Shown here: positions 51,590 to 60,927 of the stretch, piece by piece | Numbering within the stretch: the first letter of the stretch is position 1 | Layout of the letters: every line of letters starts with the position of its first letter | Source: Mycolicibacter senuensis | Lineage (GTDB): Bacteria > Actinomycetota > Actinomycetes > Mycobacteriales > Mycobacteriaceae | Assembly: GCF_002101885.1 (NCBI RefSeq) | Contig: NZ_LQPS01000051.1 | Coordinates: 30,935-94,934, forward strand | Direction of reading: 5' to 3' | DNA: 64,000 nt | The notes under the pieces: model-generated | The model's database searches: none | Seen by the model: only the letters and a program-made list of their open reading frames with translations | Told to the model about the DNA's origin: nothing | Translations under genes and position numbers: made by a program

Positions 51590-52801
51590 ATGTCCGAAGA
51601 AGCCTTCATCTACGAGGCCATTCGCACTCCGCGCGGTAAGCAGCGCAACGGGTCGCTGAACGAGATCAAGCCGGTCAGCCTGGCTGTCGGCCTGGTGAAC
51701 GAACTGCGTAGCCGCTACCCCGACCTGGACGTCAACCAGATCAGCGACTCCGTGTTCGGCGTGGTGTCGCCGGTCGGCGACCAGGGCGGTTGCATCGCCC
51801 GCACCGCGATGCTGGCCGCCGGGATGCCCGAGACCACCGGTGGCGTACAGCTCAACCGGTTCTGCGCGTCGGGTCTGGAGGCGATCAATACCGCCGCCGC
51901 CAAGGTCAAGGCCGGGTTCGATGACCTGGTGCTGGCCGGCGGTGTGGAGTCGATGAGCCGGGTGCCGATGGGTTCTGACGGCGGCGCCTGGGCGTCTGAC
52001 CCTGACACCAACTACGAGATCGGATTCGTGCCGCAGGGCATCGGCGCCGACCTGATCGCGACCATCGAGGGCTTCTCCCGCGAGGACGTCGACCGCTACG
52101 CGGCGCGCTCCCAGGAGCTGGCGGCCGCGGCCTGGTCGGGTGGCTACTTCGCCAAGTCCGTGGTCCCGGTGCGCGACCAGAACGGCCTGGTCGTCCTCGA
52201 CCACGACGAGCACATGCGGCCCGGCACCACGGTGGAGAGCCTGAGTCAGCTGAAGACCGCGTTCGACGGGGTCGGCGCCATGGGCGGCTTCGACGACGTG
52301 GCGCTGCAGAAGTACCACTTCGTCGAGAAGATCAACCACGTGCACACCGGCGGCAACAGCTCCGGAATCGTCGACGGCGCCGCCCTGGTGCTCGTCGGTT
52401 CCGAGAAGGTCGGCAAGGAGCAGGGGCTGACCCCGCGGGCGCGCATCGTGGCGGCCGCCACCAGCGGCGCCGACCCGGTCATCATGCTCACCGGCCCCAC
52501 CCCGGCCACCCAGCGAGTGCTCGACCGCGCCGGGCTGACCGTCGATGACATCGACCTGTTCGAGCTCAACGAGGCCTTCGCCTCCGTGGTGCTGAAGTTC
52601 CAGAAGGACCTGAACATCCCGGACGAGAAGCTCAACGTCAACGGCGGCGCGATCGCCATGGGCCACCCGCTGGGCGCCACCGGCGCGATGATCACCGGCA
52701 CCATGGTCGACGAACTGGAGCGCCGGGGTGCCCGCCGCGCGCTGATCACACTCTGCATCGGCGGTGGCATGGGCGTCGCCACCATCATCGAGCGCGTCTG
52801 A
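51590..52801 (+). CDS. fadA: Acetyl-CoA acetyltransferase FadA (Rv0859 ortholog)
   Basis: A 403-residue degradative thiolase, the length of M. tuberculosis FadA. The nucleophile is in NRFCASGLE (C92), the His in MGHPLGATG (H359) and the second Cys in TLCIGGGMG (C389). VKLNVNGGAIA-type LNVNGGAIAMG is intact. It is the beta subunit of the trifunctional fatty acid oxidation complex; the alpha subunit follows after 14 bases. ATG 51590 follows GAAGAGGA. The gene is divergent from dapC across a 194-base region. Confidence 0.97.
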   Translation: MSEEAFIYEAIRTPRGKQRNGSLNEIKPVSLAVGLVNELRSRYPDLDVNQISDSVFGVVSPVGDQGGCIARTAMLAAGMPETTGGVQLNRFCASGLEAINTAAAKVKAGFDDLVLAGGVESMSRVPMGSDGGAWASDPDTNYEIGFVPQGIGADLIATIEGFSREDVDRYAARSQELAAAAWSGGYFAKSVVPVRDQNGLVVLDHDEHMRPGTTVESLSQLKTAFDGVGAMGGFDDVALQKYHFVEKINHVHTGGNSSGIVDGAALVLVGSEKVGKEQGLTPRARIVAAATSGADPVIMLTGPTPATQRVLDRAGLTVDDIDLFELNEAFASVVLKFQKDLNIPDEKLNVNGGAIAMGHPLGATGAMITGTMVDELERRGARRALITLCIGGGMGVATIIERV

Positions 52802-52815
52802 GAGGGTTTTTGAAA

Positions 52816-54948
52816 ATGGCAGAGAACACCATCCAGTGGGACAAGGACGCTGACGGCATCGTCACGCTGACCCTGGACGACCCGACCGGGTCGGCCAACG
52901 TGATGAACGAGCACTACCGCGAATCCATGCACAACGCCGTGGAACGCCTTGTCGCGGAGAAGGACTCCGTCACCGGTGTGGTCATCACCAGCGCGAAGAA
53001 GACCTTCTTCGCCGGTGGCGACCTCAAGGCGATGATCCACGTCGGCCCGGACGACGCCCAGGCGGTCTTCGAGCAGTGCGAGGGCATCAAGGCCGACCTG
53101 CGAGCCCTGGAGACCCTGGGCAAGCCGGTTGTCGCCGCCATCAACGGCGCCGCTCTCGGTGGCGGGCTGGAGATCGCGCTGGCCTGTCACAGGCGCATCG
53201 CCGCCGACGCCAAGGGCAGCCAACTCGGCCTGCCCGAGGTCACCCTGGGCCTGCTGCCCGGCGGTGGCGGCGTCGCCCGCACGGTGCGCATGCTGGGCAT
53301 CCAGAACGCCTTCATGAACGTGCTGGCCCAAGGCACCCGCTTCAAACCCGCCAAGGCCAAGGAGATCGGCCTGGTGGACGAGGTGCTGCCGACCGTTGAG
53401 GAGTTGGTGCCCGCCGCCAAGGCGTGGATCAAGGCCAACCCCGACGCCGGTGTGCAGCCCTGGGATGTCAAGGGTTACAAGATGCCCGGCGGCACCCCGT
53501 CGACCCCGTCGCTGGCGGCAATCCTGCCGTCGTTCCCGGCGCTGCTGCGCAAGCAGCTCAAGGGTGCTCCGATGCCCGCGCCGCGGGCCATCCTGTCCGC
53601 CGCGGTCGAAGGTGCGGCGGTGGACTTCGACACCGCCAGCCGCATCGAGACCCGCTACTTCGTGTCGCTGGTGACCGGCCACGTCGCCAAGAACATGATC
53701 CAGGCGTTCTTCTTCGACCTGCAGCACATCAACGGCGGCGGCAGCCGGCCCGACGGCATCGGGCAGACCCCGATCAAGAAGATCGGTGTGCTCGGCGCCG
53801 GGATGATGGGCGCCGGCATCGCCTACGTGTCGGCCAAGGCCGGCTACGACGTGGTGCTCAAGGACGTCTCCCTGGAGGCAGCGCAGAAGGGCAAGGGCTA
53901 CTCGGAGAAGCTGGAGGCCAAGGCCGTCGAGCGGGGTCGCACCACTGCGGAGCGCTCGAAGGCGCTGCTGGACAAGATCACCCCGACCGGTGACCCGGCC
54001 GACCTCAAGGGCGTCGACTTCGTGATCGAGGCGGTGTTCGAGAGCCAGGACCTCAAGCACAAGGTATTCCAGGAGATCGAGGACATCGTCGAGCCGAACG
54101 CGCTGCTGGGGTCCAACACCTCCACACTGCCGATCACCGGTCTGGCGACCGGCGTGAAGCGCCAGGAGGACTTCATCGGCATCCACTTCTTCTCGCCGGT
54201 CGACAAGATGCCGCTGGTGGAGATCATCAAGGGCGAGAAGACCTCCGACGAGGCACTGGCCCGGGTGTTCGACTACGTGCTGGCCATCAAGAAGACCCCG
54301 ATCGTGGTCAATGACAGCCGCGGCTTCTACACCAGCCGCGTCATCGGCACCTTCGTCAACGAGGCGCTGATGATGCTCGGTGAGGGTGTCGAGCCGGCCA
54401 GCATCGAGCAGGCCGGTCTGCAGGCCGGCTACCCGGCAGCTCCGCTGCAGCTCTGCGACGAGCTCAACCTGGAGCTCATGCAGAAGATCGCCAACGCCAC
54501 CCGCGAGGGCATCGAGGCGGCCGGCGGCACGCTCGACAAGCAGCGCAACGAAGAGGTCGTCGACAAGATGATCGAGATCGGTCGCCCGTCGCGCCTGTCG
54601 GGTGCCGGCTTCTACGAATACGTCGACGGCAAGCGCACCGGGCTGTGGCCGGGGCTGCGGGAGACCTTCAACTCGGGCAGCTCCACCCCGCCGCTGCAGG
54701 ACATGATCGACCGGATGCTGTTCGCCGAGGCGCTCGAGACCCAGAAGTGCCTTGACGAACGTGTGCTGACCTCGACCGCCGACGCCAACATCGGCGCGAT
54801 CATGGGCATCGGGTTCCCGCCGTGGACCGGCGGCACCCACCAGTTCATCGTCGGCTATCCCGGCGGCAAGGCCGGCTTCGTGGCACGGGCCAAGGAACTG
54901 GCCGCCCGCTACGGCGACCGGTTCAACCCGCCGTCCTCGCTGCTGTAG
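52816..54948 (+). CDS. fadB: Fatty acid oxidation complex alpha subunit FadB (Rv0860 ortholog)
   Basis: A 710-residue multifunctional enzyme. The N-terminal ~300 residues are an enoyl-CoA hydratase domain (FFAGGDLKAMIHVG; LGLPEVTLGLLPGGGG with catalytic Glu). A 3-hydroxyacyl-CoA dehydrogenase follows with NAD site IGVLGAGMMGAGIAYVSAKA near 323-342 and the catalytic His in IGIHFFSPVDKMPLVEII. The C-terminal domains carry PIVVNDSRGFYTSRVIGTF. Hydration and NAD-dependent oxidation feed FadA. ATG 52816 is preferred over a TTG six bases earlier. Confidence 0.97.
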   Translation: MAENTIQWDKDADGIVTLTLDDPTGSANVMNEHYRESMHNAVERLVAEKDSVTGVVITSAKKTFFAGGDLKAMIHVGPDDAQAVFEQCEGIKADLRALETLGKPVVAAINGAALGGGLEIALACHRRIAADAKGSQLGLPEVTLGLLPGGGGVARTVRMLGIQNAFMNVLAQGTRFKPAKAKEIGLVDEVLPTVEELVPAAKAWIKANPDAGVQPWDVKGYKMPGGTPSTPSLAAILPSFPALLRKQLKGAPMPAPRAILSAAVEGAAVDFDTASRIETRYFVSLVTGHVAKNMIQAFFFDLQHINGGGSRPDGIGQTPIKKIGVLGAGMMGAGIAYVSAKAGYDVVLKDVSLEAAQKGKGYSEKLEAKAVERGRTTAERSKALLDKITPTGDPADLKGVDFVIEAVFESQDLKHKVFQEIEDIVEPNALLGSNTSTLPITGLATGVKRQEDFIGIHFFSPVDKMPLVEIIKGEKTSDEALARVFDYVLAIKKTPIVVNDSRGFYTSRVIGTFVNEALMMLGEGVEPASIEQAGLQAGYPAAPLQLCDELNLELMQKIANATREGIEAAGGTLDKQRNEEVVDKMIEIGRPSRLSGAGFYEYVDGKRTGLWPGLRETFNSGSSTPPLQDMIDRMLFAEALETQKCLDERVLTSTADANIGAIMGIGFPPWTGGTHQFIVGYPGGKAGFVARAKELAARYGDRFNPPSSLL

Positions 54949-54962
54949 TTAGTCTGTTGGTC

Positions 54963-55253
54963 GTGACATCCCCCGAACCCTCTTGGCTTCGGGGGATTTC
55001 GCGTCTGTTGGACTACCGGCTGAGCATCACCGTCGGGAAGCTGCTGGAGACGGCGCTGTGGCTGGGCCTGGTCTACGTGATCATCGGGGTGGTGTGCCTG
55101 TTCCTGCGCCCCGACGGTGTGGAGATCCTGCAGACACGGGCCGAGGACCAGTTCGGCATACCGCCCAACAGTCTCTACGAGGTGGCGACGGTGGCCGGAG
55201 TGCTGCTGTGGCCGCTGATGATGTTGCTGCCGGCCAACCCTTGTGGGGGCTGA
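54963..55253 (+). CDS. Small membrane protein between fadB and the XPB helicase
   Basis: A 96-residue protein. A short N-terminal segment, SWLRGISRLLDYRLSITVGK, precedes a clear transmembrane helix TALWLGLVYVIIGVVCLFL (about 33-51) and a second hydrophobic stretch near the C-terminus (GVLLWPLMMLLP). GTG 54963 lies 14 bases after fadB. The first ~12 codons coincide with a strong hairpin (54968-54997), which may affect translation. No function is proposed; it is convergent with the helicase gene. Confidence 0.75.
   Translation: MTSPEPSWLRGISRLLDYRLSITVGKLLETALWLGLVYVIIGVVCLFLRPDGVEILQTRAEDQFGIPPNSLYEVATVAGVLLWPLMMLLPANPCGG
54968..54997. terminator. Stem-loop at the fadB 3' end overlapping the next gene's start
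   Basis: ATCCCCCGAA (54968-54977) pairs exactly with TTCGGGGGAT (54988-54997) around a 10-base loop, a 10-bp stem 19 bases after the fadB stop. Only a short T run follows, so termination would be partial. It lies in the first codons of the small membrane protein and could equally be a coding-sequence or attenuation structure. Confidence 0.5.
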
Positions 55254-55259
55254 CGGACA

Positions 55260-56912
55260 CTAGATCGCCGGTCCCAATAGATCGTCGGCGTCGCGGATGA
55301 TGTAGCCGTAGCCCTGCTCGGCCAGGAACCGCTGCCGGTGCGCGGCGTACTCGGCGTCCAGGCTGTCGCGGGCGACCACCGAATAGAACACCGCGCCACC
55401 GCCGTCGGCCTTGGGGCGCAGCAGCCGGCCCAGCCGCTGGGCCTCCTCCTGTCGAGACCCGAAGGTGCCAGAGACCTGCACGGCCACCGAGGCCTCGGGC
55501 AGGTCGATGGAGAAATTGGCGACCTTGGACACCACCAGGGTGGAGACCTCGCCCTTGCGGAACGCGTCGAACAGCTTCTCGCGCTCGGCGGTGCGCGTCG
55601 AGCCCTGGATCACCGGGGCGTCGAGCTGCTCGCCCAGTTCTTCGAGCTGATCGAGGTAGGCGCCGATCACCAGGGTCTGCTCGCCGGGATGCTGTTTGAG
55701 GATCGAGCGCACCACCGCGATCTTGGAGTGCACCGTCGAGCACAGTTTGTAGCGTTCCTCCGGCTCGGCGATCGCGTAGGTCATCCGCTCGCTCTCGGTC
55801 ATGGTGACCCGCACCTCGATGCATTCGGCCGGCGCGATCCAGCCCTGGGCCTCGATGTCCTTCCACGGCGCGTCGTAGCGCTTGGGCCCGATCAGGCTGA
55901 ACACGTCACCCTCGCGGCCGTCCTCCCGGATCAGTGTGGCGGTCAGCCCCAGCCGGCGCCGCGACTGCAGGTCGGCGGTCATCCGGAACACCGGCGCCGG
56001 GAGCAGATGCACCTCGTCGTAGATGATCAGCCCCCAGTCGCGGCTGTCGAACAGCTCCAGATGCCGGTATTCGCCCTTGGTGCGCCGGGTGATCACCTGG
56101 TAGGTGGCGATGGTGACCGGCCGGATCTCCTTGCGTTCGCCGGAGTACTCGCCGATCTCGTCCTCGGTCAGCGAGGTCCGCGCGATCAGCTCGCGTTTCC
56201 ACTGCCGGCCGGCGACGGTGTTGGTGACCAGGATCAGGGTGGTCGCACCCGCTTTGGCCATGGCGGCGGCGCCGACCAGCGTCTTGCCGGCGCCGCACGG
56301 CAGCACCACCACCCCCGAACCACCCGACCAGAACGAGTCGGCCGCCATCTCCTGATAGTCGCGCAGCTGCCAGCCGTTCTGACACAGCTCGATCGAGTGC
56401 GCCTCGCCGTCGACGTAGCCGGCCAGATCCTCTGCGGGCCAACCGATTTTGAGCAGCATCTGCTTGACCCGGCCGCGCTCGCTGGGATGCACGACCACGG
56501 TGTCGTCATCGATGCGGGCGCCGAGCATCGGGGCGATCTTCTTGTTGCGCAGCACCTCCTCGAGTACCGCGCGGTCCAGGCTCACCAGGGTCAGGCCGTG
56601 CACCGGACTCTTCGTCAGCTGCAGCCGCCCGTAGCGGGCCATGGTGTCGACGATGTCGACCAGCAGCGGCTGCGGGACCGCGTAGCGGGAGTGGGAGACC
56701 AGCGCGTCGACTACCTGCTCGGCGTCGTGCCCGGCGGCGCGGGCGTTCCACAATGCCAGCGGGGTGATGCGGTAAGTGTGGATGTGCTCGGGGGCTCGCT
56801 CCAGTTCGGCGAACGGCGCGATCGCGGCGCGGGCCGCGCCGGCCTGCTCATGGTCGACCTCGAGCAGCACGGTCTTGTCGGATTGGACGATCAACGGCCC
56901 GTTAGTGCTCAT
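55260..56912 (-). CDS. ercc3: XPB/ERCC3-type DNA repair helicase (Rv0861c ortholog)
   Basis: A 550-residue superfamily 2 DNA helicase. VVLPCGAGKTLVGAAAMAKA near 202-221 is Walker A, IIYDEVHLLP (DEVH) is Walker B, TATLIRED motif III and QRLGRLLRPKA motif VI. The N-terminal domain is the XPB damage-recognition type. It unwinds DNA 3'-5' in nucleotide excision repair. The helicase-associated protein gene lies just upstream on the same strand, as in M. tuberculosis Rv0861c-Rv0862c. Confidence 0.95.
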   Translation of the reverse strand: MSTNGPLIVQSDKTVLLEVDHEQAGAARAAIAPFAELERAPEHIHTYRITPLALWNARAAGHDAEQVVDALVSHSRYAVPQPLLVDIVDTMARYGRLQLTKSPVHGLTLVSLDRAVLEEVLRNKKIAPMLGARIDDDTVVVHPSERGRVKQMLLKIGWPAEDLAGYVDGEAHSIELCQNGWQLRDYQEMAADSFWSGGSGVVVLPCGAGKTLVGAAAMAKAGATTLILVTNTVAGRQWKRELIARTSLTEDEIGEYSGERKEIRPVTIATYQVITRRTKGEYRHLELFDSRDWGLIIYDEVHLLPAPVFRMTADLQSRRRLGLTATLIREDGREGDVFSLIGPKRYDAPWKDIEAQGWIAPAECIEVRVTMTESERMTYAIAEPEERYKLCSTVHSKIAVVRSILKQHPGEQTLVIGAYLDQLEELGEQLDAPVIQGSTRTAEREKLFDAFRKGEVSTLVVSKVANFSIDLPEASVAVQVSGTFGSRQEEAQRLGRLLRPKADGGGAVFYSVVARDSLDAEYAAHRQRFLAEQGYGYIIRDADDLLGPAI

Positions 56913-56942
56913 GCGGCCATTATCCGGAAGGGCCCGACAAAC

Positions 56943-59225
56943 TCACTGTTCGGTCGAGGAGATCGACGTGATGCGGTGGATGGTGAAGTCCCGCATCTGG
57001 CCGGAGGTTGAATCGAACGCCACCAGTTGGCCGCCGCGGACCAGCACGGGGGAGACCTCCCGCTGGGTGGCCACCCCGGCGGCGTCGACGTAGCCGATCA
57101 GCACCGTGGAGCCCTCCGACGCGGCCCGCTTCAACATGATCATCGCGGTGACCGGCTCCAGCCGGATGTTGTCGAACGGCGCCGACGTCACCGTGCGCAG
57201 CACCCGGACCAGCGACGTGAGGCTTTCGCTGCTGGGCCCGGCTACCGGCCGATGGCCGCGGCGCTCGGCCGGCGTCGGCACCCGCACGCCGCGCGGCCGG
57301 ATATCGACGATGGCCCCGGTGGCGTCTTCGGCGGCCGGCGCGAAACCGGCGTCACGCAATGCCGCCAGCACGTCGGCGATCGGGGCTTGGGCCACCGCCA
57401 CCGTCGGGGCCAGCACCCGCAGACCGAGTGCCTCGGCGGCCGCGGCCGCCTGGGCCAGCAGGGCCGGATCCTCGCAGCGCACGAACGACGCCGCCATCCC
57501 GATCCGCAGCTGACCGTGCCGACGCGCGACGTCGTCGATCAGATAGCGGAGTCCTTGCGGCACCGGCGTCTTCGAGTGCTTCTCGAAGAACGCCTGCAGC
57601 CCTGCGCCGGTCCGGCCCACGTCCATGGCGGCCCGGATGGTCTGTTCGGAGACCCGGTACACCATCGCGGCGCCGGCTGATTCGACGGTGGCGACGACGG
57701 CCAGTTCCTCGGCGAGCCCCCGTTTCAGCGGCCCGGGAACCACTACGGTCAGATCTGCCTGTACCAGGAAGTGGTCGATCGGCTCGGGCAGCGCTCGGGT
57801 CATCGCGGTGACGGCGGGTGCGGGGTCGTCGGTCGGCCCCGCCAGCAGCACCCGTCCCGGAGTGCTGATCGCGCCGCGGCCCAGCACCCCCAGCGCGTGG
57901 GCCTCATCGAGCAGTTCCCCCAGCGGCCCGGGCTGCAGCCGGTTGGCCCAGCGCGGCCGGCGCCAGACCAGTGCCTGCGATGCCGAGACGGCGTCGACCC
58001 CGGCGCCTTCGGGCAGCTCGGCGAGCATGTCCAGCAGCAGCCGGCGATCCAGCGGGGCGGCGGTGGAGAACAGCGGCGTGGACAGTGCCGCCCGGGGCTT
58101 ACCGTCCGCGCCGCGGCTGCCGATCAGGCCGGGCCGGGCCGGCAGCTCCAGCCAGGTGGCGGCCAGCAGCTGCCAGCGCTCGGCGGTCGGTTGTTCGGCG
58201 AACCGGTCGGCGAGCACCGTCGGCGCCCAGTAGGGGCCGTCGGCGTCGGGCCACTCCCGCTGGTCGACCGTCGCCGGGTCGGGGTAGTCGGAGGCGATCA
58301 GCCGGGCGGTGGCCGCCAGTTCGAGCAGCAGACCCAGCCGGGTCTCATCGACGCCGGTGGTCTTGGCCAGTCGCTTGACCTCGCGGACGCCCAACCCGCC
58401 GCTGCGCAACTCCGGCACCGCCATCTCGCCCAGGCTGGCCAGGATGACGTCGAGCTCGCGCAGTAGGTCGATCACCGCGCCGGCAGCGGTCGCGTCGACG
58501 TCGGCCGCGGTGGTCTGCGACACCACCGGATCGGGTGCTCGCAGAGCCGCCGGGCCGGGTTGCTCGCCGCGCAGCACCTGCCCGACCAACCGCGGCAGGA
58601 TCACCGTTTCGTCGTCGACACGACGCAGCAGGCCCGCCGCCAGCAGCCGCGGCACCGGATGCTCCGGAGGTGCCCCGGGGGCGGCGTCGCGGGTGCGGCC
58701 GATCGGAGAGCCCGCCAGTAGCTTGTCCAGCAGGTCGCGTTGCGGTGCGTCGAGGGCCGCGACGGCCTCGGCGATCTGGTCGCCGCGTCGGGTGGGATCT
58801 TCCTGGGTGACCTGGCCCGGGTGCCACGGCAGGCCCGCACCGGCCTCGGCGGCCACCCGCAGCGCACCGTCGGGCTGCCCCGACCCCCAACACAATGCCC
58901 GCTCGATCAGGTCGTTCAACGCCTCGTGCACCTTGTCGGCGGGTGCCCGGTCGCGGATCAGCGCCAGCAGGTCGGCCACCGGCACCGCGGCGGTGTCGGC
59001 CTCCAGCACGAGCAGCGCGTCGATGATCGCGAGCCGCAAAAAATCCAGCTCGTCGGTAGCCGCCCGCATCGACTGGCGGGCCTGCGCTCGCGCCGCCAGG
59101 GCGGCGATACTGCCCGGCGGCGGTTGGGCGAGGTCGGGCCGCAGCTCCAGTAGCCGGATCAGACCCTCGTCGGGCAGGTCGGCCAGCCACGATCCCAGCG
59201 GCACACCCCGGGCGTGTTCGGTCAT
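56943..59225 (-). CDS. Helicase-associated domain protein (Rv0862c ortholog)
   Basis: A 760-residue protein, near the length of M. tuberculosis Rv0862c. It starts with SWLADLPDEGLIRLLELRPD, then contains a long helical middle and a C-terminal WYL-like strand set (STVLIGYVDAAGVATQREVS and HRITSIS). It resembles the helicase C-terminal/XPB-associated family and is likely a partner of the adjacent XPB protein in DNA repair. ATG 59225 is chosen; an upstream extension is possible but not conserved-looking. No catalytic motif is evident. Confidence 0.88.
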   Translation of the reverse strand: MTEHARGVPLGSWLADLPDEGLIRLLELRPDLAQPPPGSIAALAARAQARQSMRAATDELDFLRLAIIDALLVLEADTAAVPVADLLALIRDRAPADKVHEALNDLIERALCWGSGQPDGALRVAAEAGAGLPWHPGQVTQEDPTRRGDQIAEAVAALDAPQRDLLDKLLAGSPIGRTRDAAPGAPPEHPVPRLLAAGLLRRVDDETVILPRLVGQVLRGEQPGPAALRAPDPVVSQTTAADVDATAAGAVIDLLRELDVILASLGEMAVPELRSGGLGVREVKRLAKTTGVDETRLGLLLELAATARLIASDYPDPATVDQREWPDADGPYWAPTVLADRFAEQPTAERWQLLAATWLELPARPGLIGSRGADGKPRAALSTPLFSTAAPLDRRLLLDMLAELPEGAGVDAVSASQALVWRRPRWANRLQPGPLGELLDEAHALGVLGRGAISTPGRVLLAGPTDDPAPAVTAMTRALPEPIDHFLVQADLTVVVPGPLKRGLAEELAVVATVESAGAAMVYRVSEQTIRAAMDVGRTGAGLQAFFEKHSKTPVPQGLRYLIDDVARRHGQLRIGMAASFVRCEDPALLAQAAAAAEALGLRVLAPTVAVAQAPIADVLAALRDAGFAPAAEDATGAIVDIRPRGVRVPTPAERRGHRPVAGPSSESLTSLVRVLRTVTSAPFDNIRLEPVTAMIMLKRAASEGSTVLIGYVDAAGVATQREVSPVLVRGGQLVAFDSTSGQMRDFTIHRITSISSTEQ

Positions 59226-59279
59226 CGACGACCAGCGTAAGGCCCGACCGGTGAGCGTCGCCGATCGCGACCTGTCAGA

Positions 59280-59477
59280 ATGGACGCCGTGGCTGCAAAC
59301 CAGGACAAGAAGAATCGGTACGTCGACAACGGGTGGCCCGAGACCGACGGGGAACCCGCCGTGAGCGAGCTGCGCACCGACCGGGCCGGTGCCCTGTCGC
59401 CGTTCGGGAGCTTGGTCTTCCCGCTCCCGTCCGAGGAGCTGCCCTACCTGCATCCGGTCACCGTCGTCAACCGGTAG
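59280..59477 (+). CDS. Small conserved protein (Rv0863-like)
   Basis: A 65-residue protein, MDAVAANQDKKNRYVDNGWP, followed by GALSPFGSLVFPLPSEELPYL. It has no signal peptide or clear domain. It precedes moaC by six bases and occupies the same place as Rv0863 before moaC2 in M. tuberculosis, so it is likely a real gene and co-transcribed with the molybdopterin genes. No function is proposed. Confidence 0.78.
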   Translation: MDAVAANQDKKNRYVDNGWPETDGEPAVSELRTDRAGALSPFGSLVFPLPSEELPYLHPVTVVNR

Positions 59478-59483
59478 GCGAGG

Positions 59484-59957
59484 ATGACCGGGCCGCTCTC
59501 ACACCTCGACGAACGGGGCGCGGCCCACATGGTTGACGTCAGCGCCAAGGCGACCACCAAGCGCGTTGCGGTCGCCGGCGGCGTGTTGCGCACCACCGCC
59601 GACGTGGTGCAGCTGATCTCGGCCGGGGGGCTGCCCAAAGGTGACGCGCTGGCCACCGCCCGGGTGGCGGGAATCATGGCGGCCAAACGCACCAGTGACC
59701 TCGTCCCGCTCTGCCACCAACTGGCCCTCACCGGGGTCGACGTCGACTTCACCATCGGCGAATCCCGGATTGACATCACCGCCGCGGTACGCACCACCGA
59801 CCGCACCGGGGTCGAGATGGAGGCGCTGACCGCGGTGAGCGTGGCGGCACTGACCCTCTACGACATGATCAAGGCCGTCGATCGCGCCGCCGTGATCGAC
59901 GACATCCGGGTGCTGAGCAAGGACGGCGGCCGCACCGGCTCCTGGGAACGCGGATGA
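59484..59957 (+). CDS. moaC: Cyclic pyranopterin monophosphate synthase MoaC (MoaC2 type)
   Basis: A 157-residue MoaC. MVDVSAKATTKRVAVAGGVL near 16, KRTSDLVPLCHQLAL near 70 (catalytic region), and MEALTAVSVAALTLYDMIKA, followed by VD, near 113-134 are the diagnostic blocks. MoaC completes the conversion of GTP-derived 3',8-cH2GTP to cyclic pyranopterin monophosphate in molybdenum cofactor biosynthesis. It is followed by mog with a four-base overlap and by moaE. Confidence 0.97.
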   Translation: MTGPLSHLDERGAAHMVDVSAKATTKRVAVAGGVLRTTADVVQLISAGGLPKGDALATARVAGIMAAKRTSDLVPLCHQLALTGVDVDFTIGESRIDITAAVRTTDRTGVEMEALTAVSVAALTLYDMIKAVDRAAVIDDIRVLSKDGGRTGSWERG

Positions 59958-60436
59958 GCGCCCGGACCGCCCACGTCATCATCGCCTCCACCCGCGCCTC
60001 GGCCGGGGTGTACACCGACCGCACCGGGCCGATCATCGCCGAATGGCTGACGCAGCGCGGCTTCGCGCCGGCGCAACCGGAGGTCGTGCCCGACGGTGAA
60101 GCCGTTGGCGCGGCATTGCGGGCCGCGGTGGCAGCGCCGGTCGATCTGGTCATCACCTCCGGGGGGACCGGTATCTCGCCGACCGACGACACCCCGGAGC
60201 AGTCTGCCGCGGTGCTCGACTACGAGATTCCCGGCCTGTCCGACGCCATCCGCCGGTCCGGGCTGCCCAAAGTGCCGACGTCGGTGTTGTCCCGCGGCGT
60301 GTGCGGGGTGGCCGGGCGGACGCTGATCGTCAACCTGCCCGGATCGACCGGGGGAGTGCGCGACGGGCTCGGTGTGCTCGCCGACGTGCTCGACCACGCC
60401 CTGGACCAACTCGCCGGCGGGGACCACGACCGATGA
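59954..60436 (+). CDS. mog: Molybdopterin adenylyltransferase Mog
   Basis: A 160-residue MoaB/Mog-fold protein. VITSGGTGISPTDDTPEQSA near 65-84 is the MPT/AMP-binding loop and NLPGSTGGVRDGL near 129 the second one. It adenylates molybdopterin before molybdate insertion. ATG 59954 overlaps the moaC stop and the gene overlaps moaE by four bases, so the three genes form one coupled unit. Confidence 0.95.
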   Translation: MSARTAHVIIASTRASAGVYTDRTGPIIAEWLTQRGFAPAQPEVVPDGEAVGAALRAAVAAPVDLVITSGGTGISPTDDTPEQSAAVLDYEIPGLSDAIRRSGLPKVPTSVLSRGVCGVAGRTLIVNLPGSTGGVRDGLGVLADVLDHALDQLAGGDHDR

Positions 60437-60870
60437 CATCCACCGGCGTGTTGGTGCTGCGGGCGGCGGTCACCGAGGAGCCCATCGTGCTGAGCGAACA
60501 CGAGGACCTGGTGGGCCACCGGGCCGCCGGCGCGATCGTGGGGTTCGTCGGCATGATCCGCGACCACGACCACGGCCGGCAGGTGAGGAGGCTGGAGTAT
60601 TCCGCGCACCCGTCGGCGCAACAGGTGATGGCCGAGGTGCTCGGCGAGATCGCCGAACAGGCCCGTGGGATCCGCGCGGTCGCGGCCAGCCACCGGGTCG
60701 GCGTGCTGCACATCGGCGATGCCGCGCTGGTCGCCGCGGTGGCCGCCGATCATCGCCGGGAGGCGTTCGAGGCCTGCGCGCGACTGGTCGACACCGTCAA
60801 GGAACGGCTGCCGGTCTGGAAGCACCAGTTCTTCGCCGACGGCACCGAGGAGTGGGTCGGTTCGGCCTGA
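60433..60870 (+). CDS. moaE: Molybdopterin synthase catalytic subunit MoaE (MoaE2 type)
   Basis: A 145-residue MoaE. GAIVGFVGMIRDHDHGRQVR near 33-52, LEYSAHPSAQQVM near 55, and the catalytic Lys region KERLPVWKHQFFADG near 122-136 are conserved. With a thiolated MoaD it converts cyclic pyranopterin monophosphate to molybdopterin; no moaD gene is in the window. It ends the moaC-mog-moaE unit. In M. tuberculosis rpfA follows; here an extra acyl-CoA dehydrogenase/TetR segment intervenes. Confidence 0.95.
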   Translation: MTSTGVLVLRAAVTEEPIVLSEHEDLVGHRAAGAIVGFVGMIRDHDHGRQVRRLEYSAHPSAQQVMAEVLGEIAEQARGIRAVAASHRVGVLHIGDAALVAAVAADHRREAFEACARLVDTVKERLPVWKHQFFADGTEEWVGSA

Positions 60871-60927
60871 GCTCGGATGGGCATCTCGCACATACCGTGG
60901 CGATTCGCTCCCGCAGCGCGGGGCGCA

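Noticed and set aside
52246..54840. Very long open frame antisense to fadB (over 800 codons)
   Set aside because: High GC and codon bias leave antisense frames open; the translation is His/Arg/Gly-rich, has no domain, and fadB on the other strand is unambiguous.
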